Shown: positions 43,093 to 55,014 of the stretch, piece by piece
How positions within the stretch are numbered: the stretch's first letter is position 1
How the letters are laid out: each line of letters starts with the position of its first letter
Notes under the pieces: generated by a model
The model's database searches: none
What the model was told of the DNA's origin: nothing
The model's input: the letters and a program-made list of their open reading frames with translations, nothing else
Program-made: the position numbers and the translations under genes
Assembly: GCA_014155875.1 (NCBI GenBank)
Contig: JACEFZ010018365.1
Coordinates: forward strand, 124,001 to 188,000
Source: Cepaea nemoralis
Lineage: Eukaryota > Mollusca > Gastropoda > Stylommatophora > Helicidae
Direction: 5' to 3'
DNA: 64,000 nucleotides

Positions 43093-44289
43093 GCTTCTGA
43101 TGTTTCCCTTATCACTTGCGATTTGAATGGACTCACATAACTTGATCCAATAGTCATTCGCACACTGCCTGGCAGCCTTTTGTACATCCTTCCTCGCTTG
43201 CTTCAGCTCACTCAGAGTGTTACGCGTTGGTCTTTCCTTGTTTCTTAAGAGAGCTATCTTCTTTTATCAATCAAGGGCTGCAGTATCTGGCTGTTTGCCG
43301 CAAACCAGTCCTGCCTCTTATGATCCACAGTGCCGTAAACCCCTACCGCTGTTTTATAAATAGTTTCCTTAAGTTTACTCCATTTATCATTTACTATACA
43401 ATTTTCTGATGTATCATTGAAAGCGTCTTCAAGTTGCTGTTGAAATTCAAAGCACTTTCCAGGATCGTGAGTGTTAATAATATTAATCCTGGGGCTAGAC
43501 TTGTGTTTAGCTGTGAAGATTCTCTTTGGTCTCAGTCTAACCCTTGCAACAACCAAAGAATGATCTGTATCACAGTCAGCACTGTGGTAACTTCGAGTTA
43601 ATGATGTATGGTTCAGATGTTGTCTCCGTGTGATAATGAAGTCCAGCTGATGCCAATGGCCGGATCTTGGATGTTTCCATGTGACCTTATGCAGCTCTTT
43701 TGTTTTAAAAAAGGAGTTTGTAATACATAGGTCATTTCTAGTGCAATGCTCCAGCAGCCTTTGCCCATTATCATTCATGCGACCGATGTTGTATTTTCCA
43801 AGGCACACTGGCCATGAACTCGAGTCCTTGCCCACACGAGCATTGAAATCACCGAGCATATAAATGTAGTCGGATTTTGAAACTGCCTTGATCGCAGAGT
43901 CTAGCTGCTCATAGAACGTATCCTTCACATCATCAGAGGAAGCTGAGTGTCGGTGCATATGCAGTGAGAATGGTGGCAAATCCACAAGAGGTTGCCAAGC
44001 GCAGTGATAATAATCTTTCATTACCTCCAGCTGGGATATCAATCATTCCCAGTAGCGAATTCTTCACTGCAAAGCCCACACCATGTTGCCTTTTTTCTGC
44101 CTGCCCTCTTTCCTTCCAAAAAAAGGTGTAATTGTTTTCCCTGAGTGACCCTTCCTCAGCGAGGCGAGTCTCCTGCAGGCCAGCAATATCAATGTTAAGA
44201 CGATTGAGTTCAGCATCAATCACAGCCGTTTTTCTCACATCGTCAATATTTGTCAAGTCAGTGGAAAATCCTGGACACATGGTTCTCAC
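43093..44289 (-). pseudogene. Endonuclease of the EN-RT LINE
   Basis: From ATG at 44289: IAGLQETRL with the catalytic Glu, VGFAVKNSLL, then after a frameshift near 43933-44042 the part with YMLGDFNARVG (GDFN motif), RLLEHCTRNDLCITN, HQLDFIITRR and DTDHSLVVARVRL (the DH pair). A linker region 43254-43093 contains another frameshift before the RT. Typical apurinic/apyrimidinic-type LINE endonuclease. Confidence 0.85.
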
Positions 44290-45005
44290 GTTCCAGGTTG
44301 CAAGCCGTAGCTTGAGGTTTCTATTATTCTTTTTATTAGTACCTGGTGCATTGGTTTTACAGCCTGCGATTCAGATTTTGTCCTAGCCCCAAGCACCCAT
44401 TGAAGCAGGCAGGCTGTGGCGGATCAGCACCCAATTGGCTGGGGGCTGCCCAGCTTGAGGCGGGCGGTAGCTGATCAGTGACACCTGTAGGTGTCTCCCA
44501 CCGTCAGAGGCAACGCGTGGCGCCCCATGTCTACGCCAACTGACAAGGACTTATAACCCGTAACAGTTGCCTCTCGCTTTGATTCCGAGACCGGTTAAGA
44601 CCAGGGATGGAGTTATTGCCTCTCCATAGCACAAAGCCTGGGCTAAAATAAAGAAACCATGTGTTGCCCATGCAGCATGATCCCTCTCTCGGCCTGCCTA
44701 GTTCACTCCAGAGGAAAGTTAACACATATACATCTGGAACAAGACAAGCTGCAGAAGCTGCCGGATCAGCAAAGCAATGCTCTAACTGTCCGCCTGTCGG
44801 AGCTTCGATCCTAGACCAGCTGCCAACCAAGGCTTAGGGCCTGGTCTGTCCTGCCATGACTTATTTTGTCTTTGGGTTGCATTTCCTCGCACCAGGATAA
44901 GGCTTGTACCCTCCCAATTGCGCTCTTCCGCCCGAAGCCGTTGGCACAATGTGGGGTGTCGGGTTTGGTAAGCGCCACCCAACATTCGGCGCTGACAGAA
45001 AGCAA

Positions 45006-45365
45006 ATTTAAACTAAAGGTTGGAAAACTGTTGTAATTTTATTTTGACGTATGAAATCTTCACAGTTGGAGCATTTTTGATCGGATTTTCAAATTGAGTA
45101 TTTACTATTGAGACCACCACAGATAGATTGGCCTTGAAAAACCAAATCTAATGGTACCTCATGATGCCTGTATGCCAATTCTACATGGAGATATTCACAT
45201 ATGAGTATCCTTAAATTAAATCCATATAAACATTTGGGCACTCTTCCAAATAACGATCCTAAATGAGGACATAACTCTGTAGTGTAAAAATCATCCCTTA
45301 CAGGGCCTCATTAGGTGATACAATTAAAAAAAATATTAAACACTACAAACTAAAATATAGAACTG
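45006..45365. other. AT-rich spacer between two LINEs
   Basis: No frame or repeat recognised. It separates the 5' end of the minus-strand LINE from the 5' end of the plus-strand LINE. Confidence 0.5.
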
Positions 45366-45644
45366 AGCACCCCTCTGCCGTGCGTCCACCTTGACGAGGT
45401 AGAGGGGCTTGCGCGTTCCAATGACCCCAAGAGCTATGCCGACGGTAGCACAGCTACTGGTAGGGTCACCCATGTCGGACAGGTCAAGGGAGAGGGACCA
45501 GACGAAGAGACGTACAAACCTGCTGCCTTGTAGGTAGACTGGGGACAGTCAAAGGCTAGGGAAAGCATCCCGAACAAATGCTTGTCGAAATCGGATGTAC
45601 TGAGCCACAGGCTTGACAAAGAAGTGCAACGTAACTTTATCATT

Positions 45645-46893
45645 TCATGATGCCACAGATGAAAATTAATCGTTATGGTGCTAATCCCGTGAAGTCCCAT
45701 CAGGCGGTGATAGTGCCGGGCCCCCTGCCTCGAGGGGGTCCACCCATGACTACTGGTGGTCACCTTCCCCTGTGCTGTGGAGTCAAGGCACAGAAGAGTA
45801 GGTTAAGAGCTATTGACCAAACACCCCGGACACTCAACATACTACAATGGAATGCCGAAGGAGTTTATAACAAGAAAGTCTCCCTAACACAGCGTCTTCA
45901 TAAAGATAGAATAGATGTGGCATTCATTCAAGAGACACACCTCAACGCCAATCGCACATTTTCAGTCGAGGGATATCAGGCCACACGTTTCGACCGCGAA
46001 GGACACAAAGGAGTTGTTGTAATACTTACACGAAATACAATACCTTGCAGCGAAGTATCTGTGATCTCTGACAACCAAACGGAAATTATAGGTGTTGATA
46101 TAATGATGAAGGACGTGAAAATAAGAATTTACAATCTGTATAGCCCGGCCGATAAGGATCTTACACTCTCAAACATGGAAATAACTGACACAAATTGCAT
46201 TGTTGTCGGAGACTTTAATAGCCGTTCAGAAAGATGGGGATACCCAGATACTGACAAAAGAAGAGATGAATTGGAGGACTGGGAAATAGACTCAAATCTC
46301 CATCTACTCAACAAAGCGGATGACACACCGAGCTTCTACTCCAGAAGATGGATTACCACTTCTACTCCAGACTTAGCTTTCTGCACAGGAGACATCCTCC
46401 ACAAAATCGATCGCCATGTGCTTGACCAATTAGCAGGTAGTGACCACAGACCAATCAAGCTTGTAATAAATATGGAGTATGTTCCACAGGAGCAAAAGCC
46501 TTTGCCCCGTTGGAATTACAAACGAGCAGATTGGGACAGATTTGCCATACTAACAGACAAATATTGTGAAAACATAAATACACGATATGACAACATGAAG
46601 CAAATGGTGGAAAGTCTAAACAGAGCAATAATACAGGCGGCCACTGAGTCTATTCCAAGAGGAGCGAGGAAAAATTACAAACCATACTGGACTGAAGAAC
46701 TACAAATTTTGGAGGACAAAGTTGAAGATGCTAGGAAGACCGCAGAGAGAGAAAAAACAACTGAAGCGATCATCTCTCTCAAAGCCATCTCAGCAAAATA
46801 TAAAAGAACAGTAAATCAAACAACAAGAGATTGTTGGAGGAAAAAAAACAGAAAACCTGAATTTTGACAGGGATGGAAACAAACTATGGAAAC
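45645..46893 (+). pseudogene. Endonuclease of LINE copy 2
   Basis: Begins near ATGATGCCACAGATG at 45645. Motifs: LNILQWNAEG (catalytic Asn), VAFIQETHL (Glu), IIGVDIMMKD, RIYNLYSP, IVVGDFNSRS (GDFN, about 46203-46232), TPDLAFCT and AGSDHRPIKL (catalytic DH, about 46434). The frame runs to 46867, where a shift at an A-rich run (46848-46853) disconnects it from the reverse transcriptase. Confidence 0.88.
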
Positions 46894-48500
46894 TAGTGAA
46901 AGCCATGAACAATGAAGGACCTAGAAACAAACAAATAACAATTAAACAAGGAAATGCCTTGCTTACAGGAAAAAAGGCTGCAAATGCACTAATGGAACAC
47001 TATGCCAGTGCAAACCACATTGATATTACAGCCGAACAGAAGAAAGCAATCAAAGATAAACAGATACATCATAGATATACAGAGACAGCAGCAGAATATA
47101 TGATGGCAAATCTAACAATGGAAGAAATGGAACAGGAGATGAATACCCTAAAAAAGAAGACGTCACCAGGAAAGGATGGAATCACAAATGAAATGCTAAT
47201 AGGACTAGGCACTAAGGCAAAAAAGAAACTACTAGCAGTCCTAAGTTACAGCTGGAAGAGGGGAATAGTCCCACAGGCATGGAAGGAAGCTATACTAATA
47301 CCAGTCCCAAAGAAAGGAAAAGACCTGGAAGAACCAAATGGCTATCGACCTATCAGTCTTCTTAGCTGTGTAGGAAAATTAATGGAACGCATTATCAATG
47401 GCAGGCTAACATGGCATCTGGAAGAAAACAAACTCTTAACACCTCACCAAGCAGGATTCAGAAAGTACAGATCCACTGAAGATCAAATAACCTATATAGC
47501 TCAGGAAATAGAGGATGCCTTCCAAGAGAAAAAGCACACACTAGCGGTCTGGATAGATTTAGAAAAAGCATTTGATAAAGTATGGAAGGAAGGACTGAAA
47601 GTAAAACTGCAAAAAATGCATGTTTGTGGGAAAATGTACAAATGGATCAGCCACTACCTTGAGAACAGAACTGCCAGGACAAAATTACAAGGACAAACCA
47701 GCAAAATGATGCTGTTGGAGCAAGGTGTCCCCCAAGGAGGAGTTCTTTCACCAACATTATTCCTAGCATATATAAACGACATCACGGAAAATTCTCCAGC
47801 CAGAGTACACACATCATCCTTTGCAGATGACCTAGCCATATGGACATCTGAAGAATATATTAGTACAGCTAACAGCAGAATACAGCAAGCCCTATTAGCG
47901 CTAGAGGACTGGTCAAAATCATGGCTAGTGAAGATAAGTGAGGAGAAAACAACATGCACAGTGTTCTCCCTCTCAACTAAAACTCAGCAACCTAAGCTGG
48001 TATTGAATGGAAAAATATTGCTCCATGAAGAAAATCCAAACTATCTAGGAGTCATCCTTTGATTCGTCGCCTTGACATGGAAGACACAGGTTGAGAAAAA
48101 TCGAACAAGAGCAAGGCAAAGAATGGCAATCATGAAAAAGCTTGCTGGTACAACGTGGGGAGCAGATGAGAAAGTTCTCAAGAAGTTATATACTGGACGG
48201 GTGAGGCCAGTACTGGAATATGGCATTGCAGCTTGGGCAACAGCAGCTAAGTCAAACTTTAACAAAATAAGTAGAGTCCAAAATCAAGGAATGCGAATCA
48301 TAACTGGAAGCCTGAAGACAACGCCTATTAATGAATTAGAAAAGATCACTTGTTTACAACCAATGCAGGATAGAAGAGATAGCAGAGCCCAGCAACAAGC
48401 TGAAAAATTTAGAAGATTGACAGACCACCCTATGTATAAAAGGTTTAGTGGTTTTGGAAAGGGAAGACTGAAGCGTAGCAACTTTGTAGAAACTGCAAAA
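46894..48500 (+). pseudogene. Reverse transcriptase of LINE copy 2
   Basis: Main frame 46896-48062: KKTSPGKDGITNEML, GYRPISLLSCVGKLMER, PHQAGFRKYRSTEDQI, AVWIDLEKAFDKVW, GVPQGGVLSPTLFLAYIND and SSFADDLAIW (FADD at 47820-47831). After a frameshift near 48062-48072 the thumb region continues (VLEYGIAAWATAAKSNF, GMRIITGSLKTTPINELE). All palm motifs are present, so only the frame breaks separate it from a working domain. Confidence 0.88.
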
Positions 48501-48619
48501 CGAAAGATTAGGGCAGATCCCATACTTAACATATCAACAGTCAAACCCATTTACAATGCAGACAAGTTCCCAGCTTGGAGACAGCAGCAACTGCCTGAGA
48601 TGATAGAAAACATTCCTGG

Positions 48620-49507
48620 TATTGAGAAAAAGAACACTCAGCATGAAACCGAAAGAAGAGAAAATAACCCTAAACTACATAAAAGAACATTACCCAAGCA
48701 GCAATTGGACCCATGCATATACAGATGGATCAGCCAAAAATTCAGTAGAGAATGGAGGAGGAGGAATTCTCCTAAATTTAAAAAATGGAGTGAAAAAAAC
48801 AAACACATTCAGTGGCAACTGGAAAGTTCTCAAGTAACTTCAAAGCGGAGGTAGAGGCTCTGAAAACTGCAGCAGAAATGCTCTTGATGGAGGAAAATAA
48901 AGAGACGCAAATAGCTATCTTTACAGATGCAAAGTCAGCTGTCTCAATACTGAAGAGCAAAAACAGCACAGAACTAGCTGACCTAAGAGCAGCACTCCAT
49001 GGTCTATGCCAGAAATCCAAAAAAGTTGTAATACAGTGGATCCCATCACATTGCAGTATACCTGGAAATGAAGAGGCTGAAAGACTGGCAAAAGAGGGCG
49101 GACGACTACCACAGCCTGACATAGACATAACCTATAATGAGGCAAAGAGGTTGATAAAAAGCACTTATAGAACCAAATGGGAATCGGAGCATCCAGGCCA
49201 CCAGAAGGATGATGCATATTACAAACTCGACCGAAGAGAACAAGTAGCAATCTTCAGACTCCGCACAGGACATAACAGGCTGAAATACCACTTGTTCAAT
49301 AAACTAAAGATAGGAGATACAGATGAATGTAATTGTGGAACTTGTAAAATGACAGCTAAGCATTTGCTGCAAGAGTGCCCAATATATGCAGAACAGAGAA
49401 AGATAATTTGGCCCACACCTGCTTCATTCGAGGACAAGCTCTATGGAGATATCAACAAGCTCAAGTCGACTGCAGCTTACTTTAACTGTATTCAGGTTGA
49501 CATTTAA
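48620..49507 (+). pseudogene. RNase H and C-terminal tail of LINE copy 2
   Basis: Two overlapping frames. 48622-48837 carries HAYTDGSAKNSVENGGGG with the first catalytic Asp (48724). 48812-49507 carries FKAEVEALK (Glu), IAIFTDAKSAV (Asp), VIQWIPSHCSIPGNEEAERLAKEG (last catalytic block, with Glu where Asp is usual: NEEAE for NDxAD), RLRTGHNRLKYHL and CNCGTCKMTAKHLLQECP. The frame break at about 48812-48837 inactivates it. Confidence 0.88.
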
Positions 49508-50206
49508 ATGTACATGAAGAAGTATCTAGACTGCCACACTTCATACCACAGGCATGTCGGTTACACAAGCCTCCCAGAGGCATGAAATGGAATATTGCTT
49601 GGATAGCAAATCCATTACGTGGAAAGTCCGAATCGAAAGCTCACTGTATGGGCTTCATAAAAGGTGGAAAAAGTGTCCTAGTGGCACAAAATGGAATATT
49701 GCTTGGATAGCAAATCCATTGCGTGGAAAGTCCGAATCGAAAGCTCACTGTGTGGATGTCATCTGCAAACTGCATTCTTCTGGCTTCTGGAAGAACAGCC
49801 TATGGTGAACGGAAGGCCCAATATACGGAAGTGAGGCTAAGCAGCCATGTGCAGGACGTGACGATTCCTTGGGTGAGCCCAGTACCAGAGCGCTGTTTGG
49901 TGGCTCTGCAATTATGGAAGCCTCCTTGGATGGCGGGGAATGCCCATGGTCTGCCCCTGCCTTCTCTTGAGAGCCGACCAGGATGCCTTTGGCTGTTCTA
50001 TATGGGCCAGCTGGGATGGGAGATAACACCACAACAGTGAGAGTCTAACGTCCTAAGAAACCCCCCGGGAAGGTTAACCCGGTCAACAAATGCCCGCAGA
50101 AGTCGGATGTGTCGGCCTAACGTCGCAAGAACGCAGCTCTGCTGTAAACAGGGACAACGCAGTCACGTCCGAAAAAAAACTCCGGATGAACGAAGAAGAA
50201 GAAGAA

Positions 50207-50219
50207 GTACCCGTAACAG
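50207..50219. other. 13-bp direct repeat GTACCCGTAACAG, right copy
   Basis: Identical to 40796-40808; it follows the (GAA)n tail of LINE copy 2. Confidence 0.6.
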
Positions 50220-50537
50220 TGGCACGTTGTATGGGTCGTCAATTTTGGACAATTTGAGGACAGGTCTTATGGCATTGGATCTGGATCACACAATTCCCAG
50301 AAATATAATGAGAGTCTATAGCCAACGGTACTAGTGTGGTGGGCGACTCAATTAGCCAAGTGAAGTAATACAACAGTGTGACGAGGGAAAGGAGAGATCT
50401 TGTCCTATCCCCAGAAGAGAATTACAGAACTTACGCAGTCTTTGACAAAATTAGACATCCAATTTTTGTTGAGATTACGACTTGTGTTACACCCACAACT
50501 TAAAAGTTTGTAACACAACACGGAGGGAAGGAGAGCC
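50220..50537 (+). other. 3' internal end of element C with polypurine tract
   Basis: No frame recognised. GGAGGGAAGGAGAG at 50522-50535 lies directly before the right LTR and is a convincing polypurine tract for plus-strand priming. Confidence 0.65.
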
Positions 50538-51188
50538 TGTCAAAGAGCTACGTAAGAGCTCAGAGCTAAGTAATATATAAATAGAGCTAGAGCAGAGGAC
50601 AGTAACATAGCGATCTAGGAAACCAGACAGAAGGGACACAAGCACGAGGAGAACTATAAATAGTTCTCTAACTGGACACACTCGTGTCCACAAGAGGTCA
50701 ACGAGTATACTTGAGCTGGGGTTACCCAAGAGACTGGGAAACCCGCATCACGAGAAGTGACCATGTAATACTGGTTACTCTAACCAAGTGACCAGCGTGC
50801 TGGAACTCCAAGCACGCAATCCAGCGGATGCACGGAGAACCAATTGCTCGTGGCTGAACACGCCACAGAGAGATTCGTCAGACTTGGACTCGACGGCGTA
50901 GACGACGGACTGTATATCCGCTGTGAATACTTTGTTGCTAAGAAGGACAGTATCAATAGTTTAGGACTTAAGCTTAGCTTCATTAGTTATTACCATCAAC
51001 ATCATCTTCTCATTACATCTTTATAACATACTATGATGTTTATTACCGATTTGGTATTCCGCTCGCGGAGCTCATGTACTATCAGCTCCAAATAAAATGT
51101 ATCCTTTTGTACACAGTACGAGTTGTCATTTTCGTGTGGTACAAAAGAAGGGAATCCTTGTATGCCTGTCGCAATTGAGTTGTTGACA
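50538..51188 (+). repeat. 3' LTR of Gmr1-like element C
   Basis: Starts TGTCAAAGAGCTACG, ends TTGTTGACA, giving TGTCA/TGACA inverted ends, and is followed by GTCTC at 51189-51193. Confidence 0.87.
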
Positions 51189-52027
51189 GTCTCCTACAAT
51201 AATTCTTTTTGTGTCAGTTATTTTCATGCTTGAAAGTGTAAGTCCCTTATCTGCTGAGCTATACAGATAGTAAATTCTTATTTTCACGTCCTTTATCATT
51301 ATAATACGACCTATAATTTCCGTTTGGTTGTCAGAGATCACAGATACTTCGCTGCAAGGTATTGTATTTCTTGTAATTATTAGAACTCCTCCTTTGAGTC
51401 CATCGCGGTCGAAACGTATGGCCTGATATCTCTGACTGAGAATTTGCGATTGGCGTTGAGGTGTGTCTCTTGAATGCATGCCACATCTATTCTATCTTTA
51501 TGAAGACGATTTGTTAGGGAGACTTTCTTGCTAGAAACTTCTTCGGCATTCCACTGTAATATGTTGAGTGTCCGGGGTGTTTGGTCAACAGCTATTAACC
51601 TACTCCTCTGTGCCTTAACTCCACAGCACAGAGGAGGTGACCACCAGTAGTATGGGGTGGATCCCCTCGAGGCAGGGGCCTCGGCACTATCACCGCCTGA
51701 TGGGACTTCACGGGATTAGCACCATACTGAGTAATTTTAATGTGTGACATCATGGATTGAGTTACGTTGCACTGTTTAGTCAAGACTGTGGCTCTGTGCA
51801 TTCGATTTCGACAAGCATTTTTCGAGGTGCTTTCCCAAGCCTTTGACTGTCCCGTCTACCTACAAGCGAATAGGTTTGTGTGTCTCTTCGTCTGGTTCAT
51901 CTCCCTTGACCTGTCCAACATGCCTGACCGTACCAGTAGCTGTGCTACCGGCGGCATAGCTATTGGGGCCATTGTAACACGCAAGCCCCTCTACATCGTC
52001 ACGGTGGACACATGGCGGAGGGGTGAT
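51189..52027 (-). pseudogene. LINE copy 1, 5' part (leader and endonuclease N-terminus)
   Basis: Continues the minus-strand LINE that stops at 35847. The endonuclease start is recognisable (SVISDNQTEIIG, KIRIYYLYSSADKGLTL, RYQAIRFDRDGLKGG) and aligns with 45890-46210; the upstream leader to about 52023 aligns with 45369-45850, including GTAGAGGGGCTTGCG. ATATAAT at 52028-52034 matches 31934-31940. Frame breaks near the LTR junction. Confidence 0.82.
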
Positions 52028-52239
52028 ATATAATGCAACATGTCTTCTACCATACGACAACTTTCAAGTCATAACTATGACACACCCCTACTTCCCATTT
52101 TGCGCCATCCATTGTTGTTAGGACCTAACCTACTTTTTGTTTGGCAACGAATCTGTTAAGAAACACAGACTTGAATAACGAAGACACAAACAATAGATTT
52201 CACGATTTATTGCCTGGCAAATTTCGCTGCATCTCATCA

Positions 52240-52880
52240 GGTACATACTGCAGAAAACACACAACTTACGTGAATTAACTAGATAAATCCTTCAAGTTGA
52301 AATATACACATATTCGCACAGTAATGTCAATTGTCTACCACGGTAATTTTAAGCTGACTAACATGTCTTTCTGTTTGCACAATTCTGGCTTGCGTTGATT
52401 GATCATAATTGCTTCTGCAAACTTTAACAAGCGAGTATTTTGTGTGTTAAACAACACGCGAAAAGCAGTGTCTCTGTCCACCACATGGCCGCTTTCGATA
52501 ATGTGCCTACCAATTGAAGACGCCGGGAGCTTCCGGTGTATCGGCCCCACGAGGCTAGCATCTCCTGTGTGTTTTATCTTGTTGACCCATTGAGGTATGT
52601 TTTCTGATACTCGTTTGTTAAGCTGTCTCTCTGTTCTACCAATGTAGAAGGCCTGGTATCTACATGTGAATTGGTGAATACAATTGTTTGTGGCGTACAG
52701 AGGAACAGGCTCTTTGACTGCTGGTGTAGGAATCAGTACGGTTTTATATCTATTGACTGGAGTTGCAGCCGGTCTACTGCTGTAGTAAGCCGGTCTTGTA
52801 GACGTCGCATTATGTCATTGTCACAAAAAACTGGAGGATGCCGATCCAGATTGATGAAAGGCCCAAAACCGCCGTCCCTA
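52240..52880 (-). pseudogene. Penelope-like element, GIY-YIG endonuclease part
   Basis: On the minus strand: DNDIMRRLQDRLTTAVDRL, a frameshift, then NCIHQFTCRYQAFYIGRTERQL (the GIY-YIG core), SLVGPIHRKLPASSIGRHI and a C-terminal FAEAIMINQRKPELC ending in 52335. This is the C-terminal nuclease of Penelope-like retroelements. The reverse transcriptase is not attached; related RT pieces lie at 55.4-57.1 kb. Confidence 0.75.
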
Positions 52881-53032
52881 GGCCGCCACAACTATTTGAT
52901 GTGGGGAAATATGTTGCAAATTTAGAAACGACTGGGATTTCCCCGGCATCAAAAGAGACGTCGGCATTCTGTTTACCCGATCGGGAGAATGGAGAGGGGA
53001 TTGCCGTCTTGATTTCAATTCCGGCCACGTGA

Positions 53033-54393
53033 ATGACGTCACTCGAGCAACTTTTTCGGCTGTTGGAAGTTAGCGAAACGTGCGATCAGTCTGTTGGATG
53101 AACTACAGATAAAGGAAGTGTTTGTTTGTTCCAATTCGAATGGAGAAGTGATTCACAGTGTCCCATGTTGTTTGGAAACAAGGGACATTTTCTTTCATGT
53201 TGTGAATTGTGAATTCCAACTCGGAACACAAGCATAAGATAGTTTATTTATAAATAGAGTTAGGACTTGAACGTAGTGTTGTTGCGTCGTGGGAACCTCG
53301 CCTGGGAGTATCGGCCGCATCTGGCTGATGCATAGCTTTAACGAGGTAGAGTGATATATCATTTCACTCGGCAGGGTAAGACCAATGTAATGGGATGATA
53401 TTCAGTGAGATGTGGGATAGCTGGGGGGATAAAGGAAATGTTAATGGTAGGATACTCCGGTAGGGATGTCTACTGGGGAGCTGTGCGTTTCCTTTTGGTC
53501 CTTCCTTTTCCTTCCCACCCAAATGTGACGAACTACTCTGCTCTATGCCAGAGTGTAGTTCTAGGTTAACCAGGATAAATATCCGAGTGTGGCCTTTGGC
53601 TTACACTCACATATAGTAGGTTCGAATCGGGTTTTCTCTCACTGAGTGTTCGCTTTTTCGACAGGTTCCACAGTGTAGAAGAAGGGAAATATTACTCAGA
53701 GGTGTGGACAATGACAGTCACACTGAGTGCAATTCCATTGTAGATAAGAGCTGATGGACAACACAGAGGTGTGAACAATGGCTATCACACTGAGTGTAGT
53801 TATACTAAACGGCCTCGGAAATGGGACATTGTTCCAAAAATTATAGACTCATAGAAATCAGGAGTGTTATCCTGAAAGGGCCAGTGTAGCAGTGATTGAG
53901 TGCCCAAGGCAGTTGTTTTTTTTATGAAACTATTAACACCTCCATGGAAAATGACAATATTAGGTATAGAGGTGGAATAACAGTGATGTGAAGCAACTGT
54001 GACTATGTCGAGTGACCATAATTATAGGTTGTAGAGAGGTTGCAGAGTAAAGACATTCATTCAGTAACATTTTGCAACCGGACTGAAAGTTTTCTTTAAA
54101 CTCGCGTGAGCTATAAAGAGATCTTCGTAGGTCTCAGGATTTTAATGAACATATTAAGTACATAGTGTGTTCCTGATTCATGGACATTATTAGGCTATAT
54201 TCACTATTGGAGACCAGTCACACAGTCTATATACGGATAACTCCAAGAAGTCAACCACTGTCGGGAGAGACGCTTCATTCGGTGAGATCTTTTCAGAACT
54301 TACTGTGTAGTGATGTGGTGTGGCTAAACACAGGGATGAACTATCCGAAGCTCACTGGTCTGTTCTCGCATACACCATAGAAAATACTACATA
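53033..54393. other. Probable LTR-element leader, diverged repeat copy 1
   Basis: No coding frame. 53310-53680 is clearly but distantly related to 62890-63470: TATATCATTT(C/T)ACTCGG, GGTAGGAT..TCC(G/A)GTAGGG and ACAGGTTC occur in the same order and spacing. The position after TATA-like TTTATAAATAG (about 53240) suggests the region after a 5' LTR. Two further CAGAGGTGTG-type units (about 53699 and 53763) are an imperfect local duplication. Confidence 0.4.
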
Positions 54394-55014
54394 TGTCAGA
54401 GTCTTGCGTAGAGCAAGATAAGTAGCTCGTTTTCTGGCAAGTGTGAAGCAATATCAAACTATCAAATCACACGAAGTGAATATCCGAAAGTATTATTCAC
54501 AAGCTTTATATACGCGCTGCATTTATTATCGCACAAACATCGCGCAATGACAATCCATAGCAATCATTACGGCATGAACAATATCACTACAATACATAAT
54601 AATACATGCAAGCAATAAACATCTCACTTACAAGTCAAACTATTCAAGCGTTCGAATCAGTCTCCCACTGTCGTACAGGCTAGCTCTCAATGCAGATTCA
54701 AACACTCCTCGCATACCCATGCGACCTGTCCATTCAAACACCTAAACCCGTCTGCCAGTTCTGGCGTTCTACACGCTACACGCCAGTCGGCGCTCACGTC
54801 AGCTAGTGTGACCCCTGCAAGGTTCACGGGGTGTACTGCTGACCAGCGGTCGTTTAAGCTTCGCTCAATTGCTGTGCTTGGCTGCTTATCTGGGCGTCGT
54901 CGAAGACGCCGCGTTCTCTCTGCAGTGTTTAACATCACTCAGGGTTGCGTGTTGTTATGTTGTCTGGCGTTGGTACAGACAACGCGTCGCAACCTCGGAT
55001 GTGAGACCTTGACA
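54394..55014 (-). mobile_element. Solo LTR with CATA target duplication
   Basis: A 621-bp unit with TGTCAG...TTGACA ends (plus strand), flanked by CATA at 54390-54393 and 55015-55018. On the minus strand it starts TGTCAAGGTCTCACAT and carries AATAAA near 54510, so it is oriented minus. The start is related to the LTR at 60.0-60.5 kb (TGTCAAAGTCTCACAT). No internal element sequence adjoins it, so it is a solo LTR. Confidence 0.7.

Larger units (their letters stand above)
41093..45005 (-). mobile_element. EN-RT LINE with C-terminal zinc finger (minus strand)
   Basis: A non-LTR retrotransposon with one long ORF (endonuclease, reverse transcriptase, C2H2 finger) and about 700 bp upstream (44300-45005) that is also represented by the fragment at 24266. 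Clade not certain: RTE/CR1-like from the short endonuclease and the GKAPGKDGIP and FADDAAI motifs; no RNase H. At least three frameshifts make it inactive. It lies inside LTR element C. Its outer ends are estimates. Confidence 0.8.
45366..50206 (+). mobile_element. RNase H-bearing LINE copy 2 (plus strand)
   Basis: A 4.84-kb I/Nimb-like non-LTR element: 5' leader, endonuclease, reverse transcriptase, RNase H, Cys/His tail, 3' untranslated region and (GAA)n tail at 50190-50207. The 5' boundary (CACCCCTCTGCC near 45369) is the same as in copy 1 (near 52023), so both are probably full length at the 5' end. Three or more frameshifts. No separate gag-like ORF1 was seen upstream. Confidence 0.88.
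35848..51188 (+). mobile_element. Gmr1-like LTR retrotransposon C with nested LINEs
   Basis: A 15.3-kb insertion bounded by two ~640-650-bp LTRs (35848-36484 and 50538-51188) with TGTCA...TGACA ends and a GTCTC target duplication. Its own internal sequence appears to be about 36485-40808 and 50207-50537; the remainder is made of two later LINE insertions. It encodes degenerate gag, protease and integrase in Gmr1 order; the reverse transcriptase and RNase H expected after the integrase are gone. The LTRs are about 96-97% alike by eye. Confidence 0.85.

Noticed and set aside
44531..45005. Short minus-strand frames as separate proteins
   Set aside because: They lie in the leader of the EN-RT LINE and have no domain; the conserved feature is the DNA, shared with 24266-24490.
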